Shown here piece after piece: positions 32,334 to 41,744 of a DNA stretch of 44,839 nucleotides (its first letter is position 1; every line of letters starts with the position of its first letter). Below the pieces are notes generated by a model. That model saw only the letters and a program-made list of their open reading frames with translations, searched no databases and had not been told where the DNA came from. The position numbers and the translations under genes are program-made. The stretch is taken from contig DKVL01000024.1 in assembly GCA_002491195.1 (NCBI GenBank), forward strand, positions 1-44,839. The letters are read 5' to 3'. The stretch comes from Lachnospiraceae bacterium UBA7179 (GTDB taxonomy: Bacteria > Bacillota > Clostridia > Lachnospirales > Lachnospiraceae).

Positions 32334-33134
32334 ATGAAGGGAATGAAACGCTATCTGCGTCTTTACCGGGTATTGGTGACGCAGTTTTTGAAGACGATCA
32401 TGCAGTCGAGAGTCGATTTTCTGATCGGACTGCTGGGCTTTTTCTTCACACAGATCATGGGAATCGCGTTTCTCTATCTGGTATTTCAGCAGATTCCCAA
32501 TCTGAAAGGGTGGACGCTGGACCAGCTGATCTTTATCTATGGTTTTGCACAGATTCCGCGGGGAATCGACCATCTGCTTACCGACAATATCTGGCTGGTG
32601 TCCTACAGACTTGTCATAAACGGGGATTTTGACCGCTATATGCTGCGGCCAATGAATATCTTCTTTCAGGTGATTGCGGAGAAGCTTCAGCCGGATGCAC
32701 TTGGCGAACTGTTGGTCGGCACAATCCTTGTGGTGCGTTCTTTAGGAAAAGGGATTGTTCTTGTGGATGCGCTGCATATCGTGCTATTTTTTGTATCGAT
32801 CTTTGCAGGGGCGCTGATCTATACGTCGATCAAGCTGTTTTTTGCGTCGCTCGCTTTCTGGGTGAAGGTCAGCGGGCCGTTTCTGCAGGTTGCCTACGAG
32901 ATGGCAGACTTTGCAAAGTATCCCACGGAAATCTATGCGAGAGGAATCCGTTTCCTGATCACATGGGTGGTTCCTTTTGCGTTCGTGGCGTATCTGCCAG
33001 CGAGCTTTTTCCTGAAAGGGGATGCGTCCGCGTGGATTATTGCGATTGAGTGCGGTATCGCGCTGGTGTTTTGGTGGATCGCCTACGCATTGTTTCAGTA
33101 TGGGACGCATATTTATGAAAGTGCAGGAAATTGA
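32334..33134 (+). CDS. ABC-2 family permease, second subunit (DUF990-like)
   Basis: 266 residues, six membrane segments. The sequence INGDFDRYMLRPMNIFFQVIAEKLQPDALGELLVG is the hallmark loop of DUF990/ABC-2 permeases. Start one base after the stop of the previous gene. A terminator follows at 33149. Confidence 0.85.
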   Translation: MKGMKRYLRLYRVLVTQFLKTIMQSRVDFLIGLLGFFFTQIMGIAFLYLVFQQIPNLKGWTLDQLIFIYGFAQIPRGIDHLLTDNIWLVSYRLVINGDFDRYMLRPMNIFFQVIAEKLQPDALGELLVGTILVVRSLGKGIVLVDALHIVLFFVSIFAGALIYTSIKLFFASLAFWVKVSGPFLQVAYEMADFAKYPTEIYARGIRFLITWVVPFAFVAYLPASFFLKGDASAWIIAIECGIALVFWWIAYALFQYGTHIYESAGN

Positions 33135-33148
33135 TTTATTATTATATA

Positions 33149-33187
33149 GAAGACATTTGGAAGAGCGTTTTTTCCAGATGTCTTTTT
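33149..33187 (+). terminator. intrinsic terminator of the ABC-2 operon
   Basis: AAGACATTTGGAA pairs with TTCCAGATGTCTT around AGAGCGTTTT, then TTTTT. Confidence 0.8.
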
Positions 33188-33225
33188 ACTTTATAATTTC
33201 TTTATAAATAATTAGAAAAAGATTG

Positions 33226-33254
33226 TTGACAATAAAAACCGAAAGTAGTAAGTT
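33226..33254 (+). promoter_or_regulatory. heat-shock operon promoter
   Basis: TTGACA (33226) and a poor -10, TAAGTT, are spaced by 17 bases. The CIRCE operator lies just downstream. Confidence 0.5.
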
Positions 33255-33268
33255 AATATATGTAAATA

Positions 33269-33295
33269 TTAGCACTCCATCACGACGAGTGCTAA
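33269..33295 (+). promoter_or_regulatory. CIRCE operator (HrcA binding site)
   Basis: TTAGCACTC, nine bases, GAGTGCTAA: a perfect match to the CIRCE consensus. It lies between the promoter and hrcA, so HrcA should repress its own operon. Confidence 0.97.
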
Positions 33296-33362
33296 TAAAA
33301 CCAAAATCAGTTTCAGAACTACTACTATAAGAAAGTTGTTTATATGGAAGGAGCGTGGCAGG

Positions 33363-34427
33363 TTGGATTTAGACGAGCGGAAGCGCAAGATTTTGCAGGC
33401 GATTATCCGCAATTATCTGGAGACAGGAGAGCCGGTTGGAAGCAGAACGATTTCCAAGTATACGGACTTAAATCTGAGCTCTGCTACAATCCGAAATGAG
33501 ATGTCAGACCTCGAGGAACTGGGGTATATCGTACAGCCACATACCTCTGCAGGACGGATTCCTTCCGACAAGGGTTATCGCCTGTATGTAGATCAGATGA
33601 TGCTTGAAAAAGAGGAACAGCTTAATCAGGCAACGCAGGAAGTACAGGAGATGCAAAAAATGCTGCTCGACCGGGAGGATAAGATGGAGGCGGTGCTCAA
33701 ACAGATGGCAAAGATGCTTGCTGCCAACACAAATTATGCTACAATGATATCCGCTCCGCAGGTCAGAGGAAATAAACTGAAATTTATACAGCTCTCCCGC
33801 GTGGATGCAAGACAGCTTTTGACGACAATCGTTGTCGAGGGAAATGTGATCAAAAATGACATGATAGCGGTTGACCAGATGCTCGATGACGAGACGCTGT
33901 TAAAACTGAACATCCTGTTGAATACAAATCTAAACGGGCTGCCGATCGAGGAAATCAATCTGGCGATGATAGCGAACTTAAAACAGCAGGCGGGTATTCA
34001 TGCTGGCATTATCGCGGAGGTGATGGATGCGGTGGCAGCAGTGATCAAGGATAACGAGAATGTAGAGATCTACACGAGCGGTGCGAACAACATTTTCAAG
34101 TATCCGGAGCTGGCGGACAATCAGAGAGCCAGCGAGCTGATCACGACTTTTGAGGAGAAACAGCTGTTGAATGAATTGGTGCAGGATACGCTTACAGATG
34201 AGAGCGGAACAGGCATACAGGTCTATATCGGAAACGAGACGCCTGTAAAAACGATGAAAGACTGCAGTGTGGTTACAGCTACTTACGAGCTGGATGAGGG
34301 CATGAAGGGCACGATCGGAATCATTGGTCCGCGGCGTATGGATTATGACAAGGTGATCAGCACATTAAAGACATTAAAAAGTCAGTTAGACGATATTTAC
34401 AAAAAAGATGACGGACACAGCGGATAG
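33363..34427 (+). CDS. hrcA: heat-shock repressor HrcA
   Basis: 354 residues. The N-terminal winged helix reads LDERKRKILQAIIRNYLETGEPVGSRTISKYTDLNLSSATIRNEMSDLEELGYI. The C-terminal GAF-like region contains IGPRRMDYDKVISTLKTL. It is the CIRCE-binding repressor of the class I heat-shock operon. TTG start at 33363, AAGGAG 9 bases before it. The frame is open from 33336, but the longer form has no ribosome binding site. Confidence 0.95.
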   Translation: MDLDERKRKILQAIIRNYLETGEPVGSRTISKYTDLNLSSATIRNEMSDLEELGYIVQPHTSAGRIPSDKGYRLYVDQMMLEKEEQLNQATQEVQEMQKMLLDREDKMEAVLKQMAKMLAANTNYATMISAPQVRGNKLKFIQLSRVDARQLLTTIVVEGNVIKNDMIAVDQMLDDETLLKLNILLNTNLNGLPIEEINLAMIANLKQQAGIHAGIIAEVMDAVAAVIKDNENVEIYTSGANNIFKYPELADNQRASELITTFEEKQLLNELVQDTLTDESGTGIQVYIGNETPVKTMKDCSVVTATYELDEGMKGTIGIIGPRRMDYDKVISTLKTLKSQLDDIYKKDDGHSG

Positions 34428-34496
34428 TTATAACCGATCCGAATAAGGCCGGTTTGACAGCAGGATTATGTTTTATATATTATAGAAAGGAAACGA

Positions 34497-35165
34497 GTGG
34501 CAGTGGAAGAAAAGGAATTGGATGAACAGATTAAAGAAGATGCAGATTCAAGTGATGCGGACGTAGAAAAAGCAGATTCAGAAACAACGGATCCGGAGAC
34601 GACAGATCCCGGAGAAAACACAGCAGCTGAAACCGATGAGAGCAGCCAGGCAGAAGGAAACGCCGAGTCCGGTGACAAAAAAGAGAAAAAGAAATCGTTC
34701 TTAGGCAAGGAAAAGAAAGAGAAGGCAAACAAACTGCAGGAGAAGGTGGATGAACTTGAAGACAGAGTGAAACGCCAGATGGCAGAGTTTGACAATTTCA
34801 GAAAGCGTTCTGAGAAAGAGAAGTCTGCGATGTTCGAGACTGGCGCAAAAAGTGTGATCGAGAAGATGCTGCCCGTTGTGGATAACTTCGAGAGAGGGCT
34901 TGCAGGGCTTTCAGAAGAAGAGATGAAGCAGCCCTTTGCGGAAGGCATGAACATGGTTTACAAGCAGCTGATGACAGAGCTCGAGAAGCTTGAGGTAAAA
35001 CCGATCGAGGCAGTCGGGTGTGAATTTAACCCGGAGCTTCACAATGCAGTAATGCAGGTGGAGAGCGAAGAGTACGAGTCGGGAATCATCGCGCAGGAGC
35101 TCCAAAAGGGATATACCTATCGTGACAGTGTCGTAAGGCACAGCATGGTAGCAGTTGCTCAATAA
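34497..35165 (+). CDS. grpE: nucleotide exchange factor GrpE
   Basis: 222 residues, GTG start after AGAAAGG. The N-terminal 75 residues are highly acidic and Thr/Ser-rich, then a Lys-rich patch. The coiled coil and GrpE core follow (LQEKVDELEDRVKRQMAEFDNFRKRSEKEK, NPELHNAVMQVESEEYESGIIAQELQKGYTYRDSVVRHSMVAV). It releases ADP from DnaK. The acidic tail is longer than in many GrpE proteins. A second in-frame GTG is at 34503. Confidence 0.95.
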   Translation: MAVEEKELDEQIKEDADSSDADVEKADSETTDPETTDPGENTAAETDESSQAEGNAESGDKKEKKKSFLGKEKKEKANKLQEKVDELEDRVKRQMAEFDNFRKRSEKEKSAMFETGAKSVIEKMLPVVDNFERGLAGLSEEEMKQPFAEGMNMVYKQLMTELEKLEVKPIEAVGCEFNPELHNAVMQVESEEYESGIIAQELQKGYTYRDSVVRHSMVAVAQ

Positions 35166-35224
35166 TATAATATGGTATTTTTGATAGTAAATAAATGATT
35201 TCATAGAATGAGGAGGAAAAAATC

Positions 35225-37105
35225 ATGGCAAAGATTATTGGTATTGACTTAGGTACAACAAACAGCTGCGTAGCAGTTATGGAAGGTGGAAAGCCCACCG
35301 TTATCGCAAATACAGAGGGAGCAAGGACAACACCTTCTGTCGTGGCATTCACAAAGACAGGTGAGAGACTTGTCGGTGAGCCTGCAAAACGTCAGGCAGT
35401 CACCAATGCTGAGAAGACGATTTCTTCGATCAAGAGGGATATGGGTACAGACCACGGTCGGACGATCGACGATAAGAAGTATTCTCCGCAGCAGATTTCC
35501 GCTATGATTCTGCAGAAACTGAAGGCGGATGCAGAGAGCTATCTGGGAGAGAAGGTAACAGAGGCGGTTATCACTGTTCCGGCTTACTTCAATGATGCGC
35601 AGCGTCAGGCAACAAAGGATGCAGGTAAGATTGCAGGACTTGATGTAAAGCGTATCATCAACGAGCCGACAGCAGCAGCGTTGGCTTATGGTCTTGACAA
35701 TGAGAAAGAGCAGAAGATTTTAGTATATGACCTTGGCGGTGGTACATTTGATGTATCTATTATCGAGATTGGTGACGGTGTCATCGAGGTTCTTGCGACG
35801 AACGGTGATACACACCTTGGCGGTGATGACTTCGATAATAAGCTGATCCAGTGGATGATCGATGAGTTCAAGAAGCAGGAAGGCATCGACCTCTCTGGCG
35901 ACAAGATGGCAATGCAGAGATTGAAGGAAGCCGCAGAGAAAGCGAAGAAAGAGCTCTCATCTGCAACGACGACAAACATCAATCTGCCGTTCATTACAGC
36001 GACAGCAGAAGGTCCGAAGCACTTTGATATGAATCTTACAAGGGCGAAATTTGATGAGTTGACAAATGATCTGGTGGAGAGAACTGCAGTTCCGGTACAG
36101 AACGCATTGAAGGATGCAGGACTTACAGCGTCAGAACTTGGTCAGGTATTGCTGGTGGGTGGTTCTACGCGTATTCCGGCAGTGCAGGATAAAGTAAAAC
36201 AGCTGACAGGCAAGGAGCCGAGCAAGTCGCTCAATCCAGATGAATGTGTGGCAATCGGCGCATCGATTCAGGGTGGTAAACTTGCAGGCGATGCAGGTGC
36301 AGGTGAGATTCTCCTGCTGGATGTTACTCCGCTTTCTCTTTCCATCGAGACGATGGGCGGCGTTGCAACCAAGTTGATTGAGAGAAATACAACGATCCCT
36401 ACCAAGAAGAGCCAGATCTTCTCTACAGCGGCAGACAACCAGACTGCTGTAGATATCAATGTCGTACAGGGTGAGAGACAGTTTGCAAGGGACAACAAGT
36501 CACTTGGACAGTTCAGACTCGATGGGATTCCGCCTGCAAGACGTGGTGTTCCACAGATTGAGGTTACATTTGACATTGATGCAAATGGTATCGTAAACGT
36601 GTCTGCAAAGGATCTGGGCACAGGAAAAGAGCAGCATATCACGATCACAGCAGGCTCTAACATGTCTGACGAGGATATCGAGAAGGCAGTGAAAGAAGCG
36701 GCTGAGTATGAGGCACAGGATAGAAAGCGCAAAGAGGCAATCGACGCGAGAAATGATGCAGATTCCTTTGTATTCCAGACAGAGAAGGCGTTGAATGAGG
36801 TTGGCGATAAGATTGACGCATCAGAGAAATCCGCATTGGAGGCTGATCTGAATGATTTGAAGGCGCTGCTTGAGAGTACAAAGGATACCGAGATGACAGA
36901 GGATCAGGTATCAGAACTGAAGGGTAAGCAGGAAGCGCTGATGTCAAAGGCGCAGAATCTGTTCACAAAGATGTATGAGAATATGCAGGGAGCAGCGGGC
37001 GCAGGTGCAGCAGGGCCAGATATGAGCAATATGGGCGGTGCAGAGCAGACACAGGATACAGGCGCAGCAGATGATGTTGTGGATGGAGATTACAGAGAGG
37101 TTTAA
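35225..37105 (+). CDS. dnaK: chaperone DnaK (Hsp70)
   Basis: 626 residues. The ATPase signatures are IGIDLGTTNSCVAV, IVYDLGGGTFDVS-like VYDLGGGTFDVSIIE and VLLVGGSTRIPAVQ. The substrate domain includes DVTPLSLSIET, and the C-terminal lid has a Gly/Ala-rich tail ending GADDVVDGDYREV. It works with DnaJ and GrpE in protein folding. Strong GAGGAGG upstream. The hairpin repeat copy 3 follows its stop codon. Confidence 0.98.
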   Translation: MAKIIGIDLGTTNSCVAVMEGGKPTVIANTEGARTTPSVVAFTKTGERLVGEPAKRQAVTNAEKTISSIKRDMGTDHGRTIDDKKYSPQQISAMILQKLKADAESYLGEKVTEAVITVPAYFNDAQRQATKDAGKIAGLDVKRIINEPTAAALAYGLDNEKEQKILVYDLGGGTFDVSIIEIGDGVIEVLATNGDTHLGGDDFDNKLIQWMIDEFKKQEGIDLSGDKMAMQRLKEAAEKAKKELSSATTTNINLPFITATAEGPKHFDMNLTRAKFDELTNDLVERTAVPVQNALKDAGLTASELGQVLLVGGSTRIPAVQDKVKQLTGKEPSKSLNPDECVAIGASIQGGKLAGDAGAGEILLLDVTPLSLSIETMGGVATKLIERNTTIPTKKSQIFSTAADNQTAVDINVVQGERQFARDNKSLGQFRLDGIPPARRGVPQIEVTFDIDANGIVNVSAKDLGTGKEQHITITAGSNMSDEDIEKAVKEAAEYEAQDRKRKEAIDARNDADSFVFQTEKALNEVGDKIDASEKSALEADLNDLKALLESTKDTEMTEDQVSELKGKQEALMSKAQNLFTKMYENMQGAAGAGAAGPDMSNMGGAEQTQDTGAADDVVDGDYREV

Positions 37106-37108
37106 AAA

Positions 37109-37188
37109 ACAAAACAGCTTTTAGGCGGCACAAGACGCCGCCTGAGGCTTGTGAAGTTTTAAAAGGACGCCCAAGGACGGCGTTCTTT
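37109..37188. repeat. stop-codon hairpin repeat, copy 3 (dnaK-dnaJ gap)
   Basis: Hairpin one (37109-37160) has arms around CTTTTAGGCGGC and GCCGCCTGAGGCTT with an ACAAGAC loop. Hairpin two (37161-37188) is AAGGACGCC/GGCGTTCTT. GGATTGTTT follows, as after copies 1 and 2. It is more diverged than copies 1, 2 and 4. Confidence 0.7.
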
Positions 37189-37223
37189 GCGTGGATTGTT
37201 TTTAAGATAAAAGAAAGGCATGG

Positions 37224-38408
37224 ATGAACATGGCAGAGCAGAAGAGAGATTATTATGAGGTATTAGGTGTTGAGCGGGGCGCGGACGATGCCAGTATTAA
37301 AAAAGCATACAGACAGCTTGCCAAGAAATATCACCCGGATATGAACCCTGGTGATGCTGAGGCTGAAAAGAAGTTCAAGGAAGCATCAGAAGCCTATGCC
37401 GTATTAAGTGATCCTGACAAGAGACGCCAGTATGATCAGTTTGGGCACGCTGCGTTTGAGGGCGGTGGTGCAGGCGGATTCGGCGGATTCGACTTCGGCG
37501 GGGCTGATTTCTCTGATATCTTTGGCGATATTTTTGGCGATTTCTTTGGCGGTGGCAGAAGCAGTTCAAGGAATAACGGACCAATGAAAGGCGCCAATAT
37601 CCGTACCAGTGTACGTATCACATTCGAGGAAGCTGTCTTTGGTATCGATAAGGAACTGGATCTGAATCTCAAGGATACCTGCAAGACTTGTAACGGAAGC
37701 GGTGCGAAACCTGGTACATCACCGGAAACCTGTCACCGCTGCGGCGGACGCGGCCAGGTTGTGACACAGAGCAAGACACCGTTTGGCGTGATTCGAAACG
37801 CGCAAGTGTGTCCTGACTGTGGCGGTTCTGGGAAAACAGTTAAGGAGAAGTGTCCTGACTGTCATGGCAGCGGTTATATTTCAGGCAGAAAGAAAATACA
37901 AGTGTCAATCCCGGCTGGTATTGACAATGGTCAGAGTGTACGAATCCGGGATAAGGGCGAACCGGGTGTAAACGGCGGGCCGAGAGGCGATCTGCTGGTA
38001 GAGGTTGTAGTCGACAGACATCCCATTTTCCAGAGACAGGATATGAATATCTTCTCCACAGTTCCGGTATCTTTTGCAGTCGCAGCGCTCGGCGGCGAGG
38101 TATTGATCGACACTGTGGACGGCAGAGTTGTCTATGATGTAAAAGCAGGCACACAGACTGATACGCGTGTCAGATTGCGCGGGAAAGGTGTTCCGTCGCT
38201 TCGGAATAAAGATATTCGCGGAGACCATTATGTGACGCTGGTCGTACAGGTGCCGGATAAACTTTCCAGTGAGGCAAAAGAGCTTTTGCGTCAGTTTGAC
38301 AAGGAGACTGGAAACAGCTTGGAGACTGTTAGAAATATGGAAAACAGCGAATTGAATGAAGACAAGGATAAGAAGGAGAAGAAGCGCAAGGGATTCTTCA
38401 ATAAATAA
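37224..38408 (+). CDS. dnaJ: co-chaperone DnaJ (Hsp40)
   Basis: 394 residues. J domain 1-70 with the HPD motif in KKYHPDMNPG. A Gly/Phe-rich linker follows. Four zinc-binding CxxCxGxG repeats (CKTCNGSG, CHRCGGRG, CPDCGGSG, CPDCHGSG) are present, then the substrate-binding C-terminal domain. It ends with a Lys-rich tail. ATG 37224 or 37230 are both possible; AAAGG is 6 bases before the first. Confidence 0.97.
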   Translation: MNMAEQKRDYYEVLGVERGADDASIKKAYRQLAKKYHPDMNPGDAEAEKKFKEASEAYAVLSDPDKRRQYDQFGHAAFEGGGAGGFGGFDFGGADFSDIFGDIFGDFFGGGRSSSRNNGPMKGANIRTSVRITFEEAVFGIDKELDLNLKDTCKTCNGSGAKPGTSPETCHRCGGRGQVVTQSKTPFGVIRNAQVCPDCGGSGKTVKEKCPDCHGSGYISGRKKIQVSIPAGIDNGQSVRIRDKGEPGVNGGPRGDLLVEVVVDRHPIFQRQDMNIFSTVPVSFAVAALGGEVLIDTVDGRVVYDVKAGTQTDTRVRLRGKGVPSLRNKDIRGDHYVTLVVQVPDKLSSEAKELLRQFDKETGNSLETVRNMENSELNEDKDKKEKKRKGFFNK

Positions 38409-38441
38409 TTTTTTCGAAATCAAATTTTTCGTGGAAATAAA

Positions 38442-38487
38442 GACTTCTGTATGATATGATAAATAATGTCGTACAGAAGTTTTTTTA
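38442..38487 (+). terminator. hairpin terminator after dnaJ
   Basis: ACTTCTGTA pairs with TACAGAAGT over a loop of about 22 bases, with T7. It separates the heat-shock genes from prmA, though the two are usually neighbours. Confidence 0.75.
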
Positions 38488-38547
38488 TGCACAGCCAATG
38501 ATCCCCTGCTCGATTGCAGAATGGGCATGAATGATAAGGAGGACGAT

Positions 38548-39534
38548 ATGAAGTGGAAAAAGTTCACGATAAAGACACTCACTGATGCGGAGGATATTAT
38601 TATCAGCACGCTTTATGATATTGGACTGGAGGGAGCGCAGATTGAGGATAAGATACCACTGACGCCGCTGGAAAAGGAGCAGATGTTTGTGGATATCCTG
38701 CCAGATGGACCAGAGGATGACGGGATTGCATACTTGAGCTTTTTTGTGGAGGAGAGTGAGGAAAATCCGGATGATGCGACCGGCAGCCTGTCCGCCGATG
38801 AGATGGTTGCAAGGATCAACAGAGAGCTTGATGCCCTTCGCAAGTATATGGATGTCGGGGAGGGGACGATCATGGTCTCTGAGACGGAGGATATTGACTG
38901 GATCAACAACTGGAAGCAGTTTTTTCACCAGTTTTATATTGACGATCTGCTTGTGATACCGTCGTGGGAGGAGGTCAGGCCAGAGGACAAGGACAAGAAA
39001 ATCTTGCACATTGATCCTGGAACAGCTTTTGGCACAGGGATGCACGAGACGACACAGCTTTGTATCAGGCAGCTCAAAAAGCATATTACGCCGGAGACAG
39101 AACTGCTCGACGTGGGAACGGGGAGCGGTATCCTGGCCATTGTTTCCCTGATGTATGGCATTTGGCACGCAGTTGGCACAGACCTTGATCCCTGTGCGGT
39201 GGAGGCGGTGCGGGAAAACATGGAAGTGAATCATATTGCGCCGGAATGTTTTGAGATGATGATCGGAAATATCATTACAGACAAAGAAGTACAGGACAAA
39301 GTCGGCTATGCGAAATATGATATTGTCGTCGCCAATATTCTGACGGACGTGCTTGTGCAGTTGACACCGGTGATTGTCAACCAGTTAAAACCGGGCGGTG
39401 TGTATATTACATCCGGAATTATTGATAATAAAGAACAGACAGTGCGCGACGCGGTTGAGGCCGCCGGACTGGAAGTCATTGAGGTGACTCATCAGGGTGA
39501 GTGGGTGAGCGTCACAGCGCGCAAGCGGGAATAG
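38548..39534 (+). CDS. prmA: ribosomal protein L11 methyltransferase
   Basis: 328 residues. The N-terminal L11-recognition domain begins MKWKKFTIKTLTDAEDIIIST. The methyltransferase domain has LLDVGTGSGILAIVSLMYG (SAM-binding), DLDPCAVEAVRENMEVNHI and IVVANILTDVLVQL. ATG 38548 has AAGGAGG 5 bases before; the ATG at 38521 is upstream of that site and so rejected. Trimethylates ribosomal protein L11. Confidence 0.96.
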   Translation: MKWKKFTIKTLTDAEDIIISTLYDIGLEGAQIEDKIPLTPLEKEQMFVDILPDGPEDDGIAYLSFFVEESEENPDDATGSLSADEMVARINRELDALRKYMDVGEGTIMVSETEDIDWINNWKQFFHQFYIDDLLVIPSWEEVRPEDKDKKILHIDPGTAFGTGMHETTQLCIRQLKKHITPETELLDVGTGSGILAIVSLMYGIWHAVGTDLDPCAVEAVRENMEVNHIAPECFEMMIGNIITDKEVQDKVGYAKYDIVVANILTDVLVQLTPVIVNQLKPGGVYITSGIIDNKEQTVRDAVEAAGLEVIEVTHQGEWVSVTARKRE

Positions 39535-39586
39535 AAACGATGTGTGGAAACAGACAATGCATAGTTGATTAGAGGTAGTATGGTAT

Positions 39587-40345
39587 ATGTATCATTTTTT
39601 TGTGGAACCTTCCCAGATTTCTGACAGAAGTGTCATCATTACGGGGGAGGATGTAAACCATATCAAAAATGTGATCCGTCTAAAGCCAGGAGACGAGCTC
39701 AGTATCAGTAATGGTATCGACGGCCGGGATTATCGGTGTGGCATCGAGAAGATTACGGATACGGAGGTGGTGTGTACACTTCGCTTTATCAAAGAGGACG
39801 GCGTCGAGCTGCCTTCTAAAGTATATCTTTTTCAGGGGCTTCCAAAAGGGGATAAGATGGAGTTGATCATTCAGAAGATGGTGGAACTCGGTGTCTACGA
39901 GATTATTCCGGTTTCGATGAAACGATGTGTGGTGAAGCTCGACGATAAAAAGGCAAAGGCGAAGATTGCGCGTTGGCAGGGAATTGCGCAGGCAGCCGCA
40001 AAGCAAAGCAAGCGCGGCATCGTGCCGATCGTTCGCGAGGTTATGAGTTATCAGGAAGCGTTAGAGTGCGCAGCAACGATGGATATGAAACTTGTTCCTT
40101 ATGAGATGGAAGAATTGCTCGACGGGGCAGCGGGCATGGCAGGAACGCGGCAGATTATCAATCAGTTACAACCGGGACAGTCAATCGCTGTTTTTATCGG
40201 ACCAGAGGGCGGATTTGAGCAGGGTGAAATTCAGGCAGCCATTGATTGTGGCATGAAGCCGATCACGTTAGGCAGACGGATCCTGCGCACTGAGACCGCC
40301 GGGATGACCGTAATGGCATGGATTATGTATCAGTTGGAGACATAG
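39587..40345 (+). CDS. rsmE: 16S rRNA (uracil-1498-N3)-methyltransferase
   Basis: 252 residues. The N-terminal PUA-like region (HFFVEPSQISDRSVIITGEDVNHIKNVIRLKPGDEL) is followed by the knotted SPOUT domain. Signature elements are QGLPKGDKMELIIQKMVELGVYEIIPV, FIGPEGGFEQGEI and LGRRILRTETAGM, the SAM-binding knot. It directly follows prmA, as in many Firmicutes. Confidence 0.96.
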   Translation: MYHFFVEPSQISDRSVIITGEDVNHIKNVIRLKPGDELSISNGIDGRDYRCGIEKITDTEVVCTLRFIKEDGVELPSKVYLFQGLPKGDKMELIIQKMVELGVYEIIPVSMKRCVVKLDDKKAKAKIARWQGIAQAAAKQSKRGIVPIVREVMSYQEALECAATMDMKLVPYEMEELLDGAAGMAGTRQIINQLQPGQSIAVFIGPEGGFEQGEIQAAIDCGMKPITLGRRILRTETAGMTVMAWIMYQLET

Positions 40346-40449
40346 AGATGGGAATCCTACAAACCATAGCAGCTGCGCACAAAATTCACAAAGCGCGCAT
40401 ATTAATATTATATGAGTACTGTTCTGAAGTTAGACATAGTTTTTGTCAA

Positions 40450-40469
40450 GGAACTGTATCAACAGTTCC
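40450..40469. repeat. short perfect palindrome upstream of the desulfurase gene
   Basis: GGAACTGT, ATCA, ACAGTTCC. Same arm sequence as the ends of the palindrome at 10584. No T tract. It sits in the 166-base gap between rsmE and the desulfurase gene, which otherwise holds nothing recognisable. Confidence 0.7.
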
Positions 40470-40511
40470 CAAACTTGGAATGGGGACAAAATACGTTTGA
40501 AGGTGTGAAAT

Positions 40512-41669
40512 ATGATGGAAGTTTATCTTGACAACTCAGCGACTACGAGATGTCTACCAGAAGTCGCATCGCTTATGACACATATCATGTGTGAGGATTA
40601 TGGAAATCCTTCAAGTATGCACAAGAAAGGCGTCGAGAGCGAAAAATATGTGCGCCATGCCAAAGAAGTCATTGCAAAATGCATGAAAGTACAGGAAAAG
40701 GAAATACTTTTTACATCAGGAGGAACAGAGTCGGACAATATCGCGCTGATAGGCGGCGCGTACGCAAACTGCCGGGCGGGCAGACATATCATAACGACCA
40801 GAATTGAGCACCCTGCGGTATTACAGACCTGTGCCTATCTGGAGGAGCAGGGATTTGCAGTGACGTATCTTCCCGTGGATACAAACGGTGTCATTCGTCT
40901 TGCCGATCTTGAGAAAGCGATGACAAAGAACACGATTCTGGTGTCGATCATGCACACCAACAACGAGGTTGGCGCTGTGCAGCCGATCGAACAGGCAGGA
41001 GAGCTGATCAAACGCATGAATCCGAATACGCTGTTTCATGTGGATGCGGTGCAGGGATTTGGCAAGTTCAGGATTTATCCCAAACGGATGCATATCGATC
41101 TGTTGTCTGTGAGCGCCCACAAGATTCATGGGCCGAAGGGTGTTGGATTTTTGTATATCAATGAAAAGGCAAAGGTGCGTCCGATTATTTTTGGCGGTGG
41201 ACAGCAGAGAGGGATGCGTTCTGGAACGGAGAATGTTCCTGGGATCGCTGGTATGGCGAAGGCGGTCGAGGAGATCTTTGTGGATTTCGAGCCTAAGATC
41301 AATTACCTGTACAGTATCAAAGAGCGTTTTGTAAAGGGCGTAAGTGCCATAGATGGCATTCGGATTAATGGTCCGGCAGGGCGGGACGGCGCACCGCACG
41401 TGGTCAGCGTTTCCATACAGGGCATTCGCAGCGAGGTGATGCTGCACGCACTGGAGGATAAGGGAATCTATGTGTCAGCGGGAAGCGCATGCTCGTCCAA
41501 CAAACCGTCCGTGTCAGCTACGTTAAAGGCGATTGGCGTCGAAAAACAGTATCTTGATTCTACGCTGCGGTTCAGTTTCAGCCTGTACACGACAGAGGCG
41601 GAGATTGACTATACAGTAAAATGTTTGAACGAGTTGATACCAATGCTCAGACATTATAGCAGAAAATAA
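40512..41669 (+). CDS. cysteine desulfurase (NifS/IscS family)
   Basis: 385 residues. PLP enzyme features are the N-terminal VYLDNSATTRCLPEV and FTSGGTESDNIALIGG. MHTNNEVGAVQPI and the PLP-lysine site LSVSAHKIHGPKGVGFLY follow. The mobile catalytic Cys is in SAGSACSSNKPS. It transfers cysteine sulfur as a protein persulfide. It precedes thiI, so likely feeds 4-thiouridine tRNA modification (B. subtilis NifZ-ThiI precedent). A long hairpin lies between the two genes. Confidence 0.95.
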   Translation: MMEVYLDNSATTRCLPEVASLMTHIMCEDYGNPSSMHKKGVESEKYVRHAKEVIAKCMKVQEKEILFTSGGTESDNIALIGGAYANCRAGRHIITTRIEHPAVLQTCAYLEEQGFAVTYLPVDTNGVIRLADLEKAMTKNTILVSIMHTNNEVGAVQPIEQAGELIKRMNPNTLFHVDAVQGFGKFRIYPKRMHIDLLSVSAHKIHGPKGVGFLYINEKAKVRPIIFGGGQQRGMRSGTENVPGIAGMAKAVEEIFVDFEPKINYLYSIKERFVKGVSAIDGIRINGPAGRDGAPHVVSVSIQGIRSEVMLHALEDKGIYVSAGSACSSNKPSVSATLKAIGVEKQYLDSTLRFSFSLYTTEAEIDYTVKCLNELIPMLRHYSRK

Positions 41670-41725
41670 AACATTCAGAAACTCTAAGGCTGCAGAGGAC
41701 GCAGCCTAAGAGTTTCTAAATGTTT
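41669..41725. repeat. stop-codon hairpin repeat, copy 4 (nifS-thiI gap)
   Basis: Outer AAACATT/AATGTTT and inner AGAAACTCTAAGGCTGC/GCAGCCTAAGAGTTTCT arms form a near-perfect hairpin that begins at the last base of the desulfurase stop codon. No second hairpin and no T tract. The AGAGGAC loop resembles AAAAGAC of copy 1. Confidence 0.85.
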
Positions 41726-41744
41726 AGGAGAAGGAGAATGGAAA

